From Micavibrio aeruginosavorus (GTDB taxonomy: Bacteria; Pseudomonadota; Alphaproteobacteria; Micavibrionales; Micavibrionaceae), in assembly GCA_003241475.1 (NCBI GenBank), contig QFQB01000068.1, positions 1 to 11,208 on the forward strand: DNA of 11,208 nucleotides, written 5' to 3'. The notes under the pieces are model-generated. The model did no database searches. It had not been told where the DNA came from and was given only the letters and a program-made list of their open reading frames with translations. Shown piece after piece: positions 6,816 through 11,208 of this stretch; positions within the stretch are counted from its first letter, which is position 1, and each line of letters opens with the position of its first letter. The position numbers and the translations under genes are program-made.

Positions 6816-7899
6816 AATGCCTGAATTTCAGCTTGGGCAAAGCGGGAATGACGGTTGAGATTGAGATTGTAAAGTCCGGCATGGTGATTGCCGGAACCAT
6901 TTCCTGCAGTTTGACTAACGGTTCGCTTGCCAGCTTGATAATTTGTTCGCCGCCGCGCGCTACAAGTTTGTTGTAAGCATCGCGAATGGATCCACCCATG
7001 GCATAGGCGTTGCCTTTTACCGAGCCGCCGAACGCGCCCGCGCGATCAGCGAAAAATTTTCGTGCAGGTGTGGCTGTTCCGGCTTTTTCATCGGCCTGAA
7101 CTTGTTCAACGATCATTCTCCAGCCTTTGTTGCCCCAATTATTCATGCCGACGAGATCGCCATAGGTCATATCGCGGCCGAATTGCTCTTTGAAAGCGAT
7201 GACTTTGGGAAGCGTGTAGCCTTCGTGCATTTTCGTGCTGAAGACAGGATCCAGGCAAAGAGTGTCGAGATGCTTTTTAAAGGCGGGTGTTTTCGGGTAG
7301 TAGCCGAACTTGATTGTGCCGTCTTTGAACGTGCCCATATTGATGCGCTGAACCATCGCTGCTTCTTTTTCGTAGCCGTATTTCTCGCCGAAATTATAGA
7401 CGGCTTCATATAGCGTTGCCGTGCGGCGGTCTGTCATCAGCTGGAACAAGCCGCAGGCCTTGCTTGTCGGGTTGATACGCGTTGGAATGACGCTACTTTC
7501 ATGCGCGGCGGAGGCGAGCAAGGCTTCTTTGGGAAGCTTTGCGGCATCGAAGGCGGCGTGTACAGCGGCGCTGACGTAATAGCATTTGCCGCTGATGCGC
7601 TCATAGCTCGCGCCATCGCTGGCTGACGGGCAATCATTTTGATTGGAAGGGGCCGACGGAATTGGCTGAACCATCAAAGGCTTTGAGGCGGATGGCGGCG
7701 TGAAAGATGCCGGCGGGGGCGTGACGGTATAAGTTACCGGCGGCGGTATATTGTAGGAAATATCGGATAAAAGAGCGGCCGGAGCGGGATCGGCCATGTT
7801 GCCGGAATTGTTGTCTTCGGCCAGCGCGGGTGCGGCCGCCGCAGCGCCGAGCGCCGCGACTCCAAAAAATACCTTCTTTATCAGCGTGTTCTTGCTCAC
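6814..7899 (-). CDS. Exported lysozyme-fold / transglycosylase-like protein
   Basis: A 361-aa protein with a classic Sec signal peptide: basic start (MSKNTLIKK), hydrophobic Ala-rich core and probable cleavage after ALA at residue 27. A Pro-rich linker (51-82, with several PPP) follows, then a globular domain. LLASAAHESS (127-136) places E134 where SLT/lysozyme-fold enzymes have their catalytic Glu, and CGLFQLM (149-155) matches the GLFQ/GLMQ motif that follows in that fold; NNWGNKGW near 253-260 may line the groove. Paired cysteines (90, 106, 149, 215) suit a periplasmic location. The C-terminus ends in a hydrophobic, Pro-containing stretch. GTG 7899 is the first start after an in-frame TAA three codons upstream; its RBS is weak. 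Periplasmic peptidoglycan lysis is likely, but the domain is divergent and could be non-catalytic. Confidence 0.78.
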   Translation of the reverse strand: MSKNTLIKKVFFGVAALGAAAAAPALAEDNNSGNMADPAPAALLSDISYNIPPPVTYTVTPPPASFTPPSASKPLMVQPIPSAPSNQNDCPSASDGASYERISGKCYYVSAAVHAAFDAAKLPKEALLASAAHESSVIPTRINPTSKACGLFQLMTDRRTATLYEAVYNFGEKYGYEKEAAMVQRINMGTFKDGTIKFGYYPKTPAFKKHLDTLCLDPVFSTKMHEGYTLPKVIAFKEQFGRDMTYGDLVGMNNWGNKGWRMIVEQVQADEKAGTATPARKFFADRAGAFGGSVKGNAYAMGGSIRDAYNKLVARGGEQIIKLASEPLVKLQEMVPAITMPDFTISISTVIPALPKLKFRH

Positions 7900-7942
7900 G
7901 AGGTTTTACCCGATTAAACGCATTGTTACAAAAGCTGACCGC

Positions 7943-7970
7943 ATCTTAGTCATAAATATCAAGATGTCAA
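7943..7970 (-). promoter_or_regulatory. Predicted promoter for the exported lysozyme-fold gene
   Basis: On the minus strand a perfect -35 TTGACA (7970-7965) is followed after 16 bp by TAAGAT (7948-7943, 4/6 match to -10). Transcription would start near 7936, leaving a leader of about 37 bases before the GTG at 7899. This is the best promoter match in the AT-rich gap 7900-8087, which otherwise holds only a 6-bp inverted repeat (TCTCCT at 8029-8034, AGGAGA at 8043-8048). Confidence 0.45.
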
Positions 7971-8087
7971 TTATGAAAATAACAAAACTTCATAACTGTA
8001 TGAATAATTTGCATGAGTCGTATGCCAGTCTCCTAATAAAAAAGGAGATTCTGGGCATTTTTTCGGCAAAAAAGAGAAAAAACAGGC

Positions 8088-8288
8088 TTAAAGGGCGTTT
8101 TCCAAAAACCGGCGGTTCAAGTGCCTGCCTTCCTTCAGGTAGTCCATAAAGCCGCGGTCGGTCTCGTCCTGCATGTTTTTGGGGAGATTCAGCGTCAAGG
8201 CGCTTTCCGATGCTTCCATGGCTGCGCCGACTTTTTCGGCGGCTTTTCGGGCGGCTTTGATCCATTCGGGGCGGGGTTCTGCAGGCAT
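8088..8288 (-). CDS. Hypothetical 66-aa protein
   Basis: ATG at 8288-8286 and TAA at 8090-8088. The start is chosen because AAAGGAG lies six bases upstream, ideal spacing; an ATG two codons earlier sits directly against the Shine-Dalgarno, and frames extending further upstream have no support. The 66 residues are soluble and mostly helical in appearance: a basic N-terminal half (EWIKAARKAAEKVGAAMEA) and a charged C-terminus (RGFMDYLKEGRHLNRRFLE). No membrane segment or known motif is visible. The gene is divergent from the alpha/beta hydrolase with 107 bases between the starts. I do not recognise the family; the strong RBS is the main support for it being real. Confidence 0.62.
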   Translation of the reverse strand: MPAEPRPEWIKAARKAAEKVGAAMEASESALTLNLPKNMQDETDRGFMDYLKEGRHLNRRFLENAL

Positions 8289-8395
8289 ACTCATCTCCTT
8301 TGCTGAGGGAACCATCGAACACGGAATACATGAAAAGTGCAAGCGATTGCTGAAAATTTCTTCCGGTGTGCTTTGTTTCTGCCTAAAAGAAAAGC

Positions 8396-9121
8396 ATGGA
8401 AGAAAACTGGATACTGAAGACGCCGGACGGCCATACAATCTATGGCATCAAAAACACAACCGGCTCTGCAAAGCGCGCTGTTTTTATCGTTCATGGCCTG
8501 ACGGGGCACATGTATGAATATCAGCACAAGCGCGCCGCCGATCATTTTGAAGAAGACTATGATGTCTATCGCTTCAATCTTTATGACGGGCGGGAAGGAG
8601 GACGCGCTTTGGTCGATTGCACGATCAGCACGCATGCGGATGATCTGAATGTCGTTTTGAAAAAATTCTCCGGTAGCTATGACAAGGTTTTTCTGATCGG
8701 GCACAGCTATGGCGGAACCACGGTGATGGTGGCCAATCCGAAAAAAGTAGCCGCCGTTAGCCTTTGGGATCCGTCTTACGATCTGCGCGGTATCCAGCGG
8801 GAATTCAAAAAATCCTATATCGAGATGGGCGATTATTACCAGATCAACTGGGGTACGAGTTATCTGATCGGCCGTGCCATGTATGACGAAGCCGGAAGTC
8901 TGGGCGTAGCGGCGTGTAAAAATCTCTCTCGCGAATTCGAAGCGCGTATACAGGTCGTTCTCGCCGGCGATGGTTACTACGTCGGAAAACCTTACTCCTA
9001 TGATTCTTTTGGGATCGGTAGCAAGCGCGACATCGTTGCCGGAACGGCGCATTGCTTTTACGAAGGAAAAAGTTGCGACGATCTTCTGGCCAAAACACAA
9101 GCGTGGTTTGAATCTTTCTGA
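8396..9121 (+). CDS. Alpha/beta hydrolase (serine hydrolase fold)
   Basis: A 241-aa cytoplasmic protein without signal peptide. It has the alpha/beta-hydrolase layout: a core strand leading to the oxyanion-hole HG (VFIVHGLTG, 29-37), the nucleophile elbow GHSYGG with S104, a candidate acid D192 in VVLAGDG, and catalytic H219 in GTAHCFYE. A cap region lies between about 125 and 180 (YEM/YYQ aromatic-rich). The substrate cannot be read from sequence; esterase, thioesterase or acyl hydrolase activity are all possible. The RBS is weak (an AAGA-like stretch just before the ATG). Its TGA overlaps the ATG of epmA (TGATG), implying cotranscription and translational coupling, so a link to EF-P or lysine-adduct chemistry, or simple operon convenience, should be considered. 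Fold assignment is secure, function open. Confidence 0.88.
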   Translation: MEENWILKTPDGHTIYGIKNTTGSAKRAVFIVHGLTGHMYEYQHKRAADHFEEDYDVYRFNLYDGREGGRALVDCTISTHADDLNVVLKKFSGSYDKVFLIGHSYGGTTVMVANPKKVAAVSLWDPSYDLRGIQREFKKSYIEMGDYYQINWGTSYLIGRAMYDEAGSLGVAACKNLSREFEARIQVVLAGDGYYVGKPYSYDSFGIGSKRDIVAGTAHCFYEGKSCDDLLAKTQAWFESF

Positions 9122-10179
9122 TGCGCGATTGGTGGAATCCTGACATCTTCATGGCCAAGCGCCCGTATTTGACGGCGCGGGCGCGGGTGATTTCCGCCAT
9201 CCGGCAATATTTCGATTCCCGCGATTTTCTTGAGGTCGAAACGCCCATCCTGCAAGTCATGCCGTGCGCCGACATGCATATCCACGGCTTTGCGACCACG
9301 CTCAAAGGATTGGATCTGAAACCGGAACGGAATCTGTGGCTTCACACGTCGCCGGAGTTCGAGATGAAAAAACTGCTCGTCGCCGGCCTGCCGAATATCT
9401 ATCAGCTTTGCCATGTTTTTCGAAACGGGGAGGGAAGCAAGCGCCATTCTCCCGAATTCACCATGATCGAATGGTATCGTGCAAATGCAGGCTATAAAGA
9501 CATCATGGAAGACTGCATCGGCTTGTTACGCCATTGCGCGCGGGCGCTTGGCCTTTATGCTTTTCGGTACAACAATCAGGAGTGTGATCCCTTTGCCGAT
9601 TGGGAAATTGTTTCTGTGGCGGAGGCCTTTCAAAAATATGCCGGCATTGATCTGAAATCTTTTATGGTCGAGACGGAAGCACATCGCGCCGCCGCGGACA
9701 GCAATGACCGTGCAGGTTTTTATAAAGCCTCGAAAGAAGCAGGTGCGGTGGTGAGGGAACAAGATAGCTGGGAAGAGATTTTCTTTGCCGTGATGGATGC
9801 GAAGATCGAGCCGAAACTCGGCTTTGGTGTCCCGTGCATTCTCTATGATTACCCCGTGAGCATGGCGGCGTTGTCGCGGCGTTGCGAGGATGATCCGCGT
9901 TTTGCCAAACGTTTTGAAATGTATGTCTGCGGACTGGAATTAGCGAATGCGTTCGATGAATTGACCGATGCCGCCGAGCAAAGAAAACGCTTTGCCGAAG
10001 AGATGGCGGCGAAGCAAAAACTCTACGGAGAGAGCTATCCTCTCGACGAAGATTTTCTGGCGGCGCTGGAGCACGGCATGCCGCCGTCTGGGGGGATAGC
10101 GCTCGGCGTGGACCGCTTGGTTATGATCTGCACCAATGCTTCGGACATCGATCAGGTTCTATGGTGCGGAAAGCCCTAG
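9121..10179 (+). CDS. epmA: EF-P--(R)-beta-lysine ligase (lysyl-tRNA synthetase paralogue)
   Basis: EpmA (also GenX, PoxA or YjeA) attaches (R)-beta-lysine to a conserved Lys of elongation factor P, helping ribosomes through polyproline stretches. At 352 aa it is close to the E. coli protein (325) and lacks the N-terminal anticodon-binding OB domain of LysRS, which separates it from true lysyl-tRNA synthetase. Class II motifs are present: motif 1 FLEVETPIL (36-44), motif 2 QLCHVFRNGEGSKRHSPEF (95-113) with the following TMIEWYRA, and motif 3 GGIALGVDRLVM (324-335). The lysine-site segment CGLELANAFDEL is at 270-281. It starts at the ATG overlapping the hydrolase stop. The partner genes efp and epmB are not in the window. 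Its 3' end overlaps the convergent acyltransferase gene by 21 bp. Confidence 0.93.
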   Translation: MRDWWNPDIFMAKRPYLTARARVISAIRQYFDSRDFLEVETPILQVMPCADMHIHGFATTLKGLDLKPERNLWLHTSPEFEMKKLLVAGLPNIYQLCHVFRNGEGSKRHSPEFTMIEWYRANAGYKDIMEDCIGLLRHCARALGLYAFRYNNQECDPFADWEIVSVAEAFQKYAGIDLKSFMVETEAHRAAADSNDRAGFYKASKEAGAVVREQDSWEEIFFAVMDAKIEPKLGFGVPCILYDYPVSMAALSRRCEDDPRFAKRFEMYVCGLELANAFDELTDAAEQRKRFAEEMAAKQKLYGESYPLDEDFLAALEHGMPPSGGIALGVDRLVMICTNASDIDQVLWCGKP

Positions 10180-11208
10180 TTCTTTATCCATCGCGCGCAT
10201 GACGATGATGGCGCCTTGATGCGTGAGATGTCCGGTATCGAAAATCATGGGCGTATGATCGGGTGTTTCATATTGGCAGGCGCCGTCATAACAAAGGGCG
10301 TCTTGCACTGAAAAATACTCCGCGCCTGTTTGCGCCGCGGCTTCGCGCAATTTTTTATCCATCGCCATGCTGGTTTTATTTTGTGCGGCGATGACGGATT
10401 TTCCCTCGTCGCCCTTTATCATGGAAAAGGCGATCAGCTTGGGAACGGCGGATGTGTAAGTCACGATCGGGCCGGAGACGATGACGCGTTTCGCGTGTTC
10501 GGAAATTTCGGCAACCGTTTTTGCAATCAGTGCCGCGTCTTCTTCATGCCAACGGCCAGACAAGATCACCACATCGAATTTGTTTTCGGGAAGGTATTTT
10601 TCCATGACGCGCTGGAATAGCCCTGTGCAGCGCTGCGGGCCGGACGCGCCGATCAGCGGACGGCATCCTGAAGACGCGAGTTCCGTCACTTGCGCGTTTT
10701 TCAGCGTTTCGGCCATCGCCCCGTATAAATGATCCGCATGGCTGTCGCCGAGAAGCAGGATGTTCTTTTTTCCCGGATCGATTTTTACGCAGGAATCCAT
10801 CATCGCGCTGTCCGTTATCTTCGTTTTTTCTTCCAAAAAGCACGGGTTTTCCGGTTTGCTCTTTTTGTAGTCCAGATAGGAAGCAGCCTTGCGCACGGCC
10901 GGATCGAAACGTGTTTCGAAACCTTTTGTCAGGATGAACGCAGAACCTGCTAAAACGCCTGCAATCGTAAGGGCGGCCATCATTGCGCCAAAAGACGGTT
11001 TGCTGATGTTCTTTTTCATGCAGGGCTTTTCGATGAGGCAATAGCCGGCGGTGCCTGCGAGAATGCAGGCGATAAAAACCCACAATTTTTCGAACTTTAA
11101 TAATTCCGGTCCGGTTTTATAGGTATATAAAACAATGATCGGCCAGTGCCAGAGATACAGCGAATAAAAAAAAAAAAAAAAAAATTGGGCAGGCTTCAGC
11201 GACAGGAT
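10159..11208 (-). CDS. Acyltransferase-3 / SGNH-domain protein (OafA-like), truncated by right edge
   Basis: The minus-strand frame is open from the window's right edge to TAG at 10161-10159, about 349 residues, so the N-terminal part (most membrane helices) is outside. A TTG at 11085 is only an in-frame codon, not a start. The visible part begins within the acyltransferase-3 membrane domain, including the hallmark YSLYLWHWPIIVLY (encoded about 11166-11125), then two more hydrophobic helices and a periplasmic SGNH hydrolase domain with block I GDSH (10749-10738) and a C-terminal DTGHLT Asp-His motif. Such fusions O-acetylate surface polysaccharide or LPS. Directly before the hallmark lies a run of six Phe codons from a 19-nt homopolymer. 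It overlaps epmA tail-to-tail by 21 bp. The family call is secure; the acceptor glycan is unknown. Confidence 0.9.
   Translation of the reverse strand: MLSLKPAQFFFFFFYSLYLWHWPIIVLYTYKTGPELLKFEKLWVFIACILAGTAGYCLIEKPCMKKNISKPSFGAMMAALTIAGVLAGSAFILTKGFETRFDPAVRKAASYLDYKKSKPENPCFLEEKTKITDSAMMDSCVKIDPGKKNILLLGDSHADHLYGAMAETLKNAQVTELASSGCRPLIGASGPQRCTGLFQRVMEKYLPENKFDVVILSGRWHEEDAALIAKTVAEISEHAKRVIVSGPIVTYTSAVPKLIAFSMIKGDEGKSVIAAQNKTSMAMDKKLREAAAQTGAEYFSVQDALCYDGACQYETPDHTPMIFDTGHLTHQGAIIVMRAMDKELGLSAP
11166..11184 (+). repeat. 19-nt poly-A tract (poly-T on coding strand) inside acyltransferase gene
   Basis: Nineteen consecutive A on the plus strand encode six Phe plus the first base of a Tyr codon in the minus-strand acyltransferase gene. 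The reading frame is intact across the tract as given. Tracts of this length are prone to slipped-strand mispairing and to sequencing or assembly error. Confidence 0.95.

Noticed and set aside
8029..8048. Inverted repeat TCTCCT / AGGAGA in the AT-rich gap
   Set aside because: Six-base arms in AT-rich DNA with no T run or known operator pattern; likely chance.
8088..8438. A longer version (116 codons) of the 66-aa gene
   Set aside because: The N-terminal extension would cross the divergent promoter region and overlap the hydrolase start, whereas a near-perfect Shine-Dalgarno points to the ATG at 8288.
8291..9100. A 269-codon minus-strand frame across the alpha/beta hydrolase
   Set aside because: Antisense to a gene with clear catalytic motifs; its composition is that of a shadow frame, and it would overlap the real 66-aa gene's promoter region.

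Overview
The window most likely comes from an alphaproteobacterium. The evidence is a DUF2336 protein (a family found mainly in Alphaproteobacteria), an LDH-type NAD malate dehydrogenase of 317 aa, and mdh lying close to sucC; mdh-sucC-sucD-sucA is a familiar TCA gene order in this class. Base composition looks moderate in GC with AT-rich intergenic gaps. A lineage such as the Micavibrio-like alphaproteobacteria is possible, but the sequence does not prove it.

Layout, left to right. A DUF2336 gene enters from the left edge (+) and converges on a 54-codon single-helix membrane protein gene (-). Divergent from that is mdh (+), which ends in a strong hairpin terminator. Three minus-strand genes follow: a lytic transglycosylase with a peptidoglycan-binding domain but no signal peptide, an unknown 261-aa protein with a strong and apparently leaderless promoter, and an unknown 283-aa protein with tryptophan-punctuated 11/7-residue helical repeats. 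Then comes sucC (+), ending in a bidirectional terminator shared with a convergent, signal-peptide-bearing, lysozyme-fold (transglycosylase-like) gene (-). A 66-aa hypothetical gene (-) lies divergent from an alpha/beta hydrolase gene (+), whose stop codon overlaps the start of epmA (+), the EF-P lysyl-transferase. epmA overlaps tail-to-tail with a large acyltransferase-3/SGNH gene (-) that leaves the window on the right and contains a 19-nt homopolymer.

The genes do not form one pathway. mdh and SucC are central TCA enzymes, but here they are separate transcription units divided by about 3.4 kb carrying three reverse-oriented genes, and sucD does not follow sucC. Two cell-wall-lytic proteins, one exported by Sec and one lacking a visible export signal, point to envelope remodelling or secretion. 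The hydrolase-epmA pair looks translationally coupled. The right-edge gene is a surface-glycan O-acetyltransferase candidate.

The items most worth a second look are the 19-nt homopolymer inside the acyltransferase (a possible phase-variation switch or an assembly problem), the three-gene islet splitting mdh from sucC, the Trp-repeat protein, and the leaderless promoter. No rRNA, tRNA, CRISPR array, insertion sequence or replication origin was seen. No intergenic stretch exceeds 300 bases.
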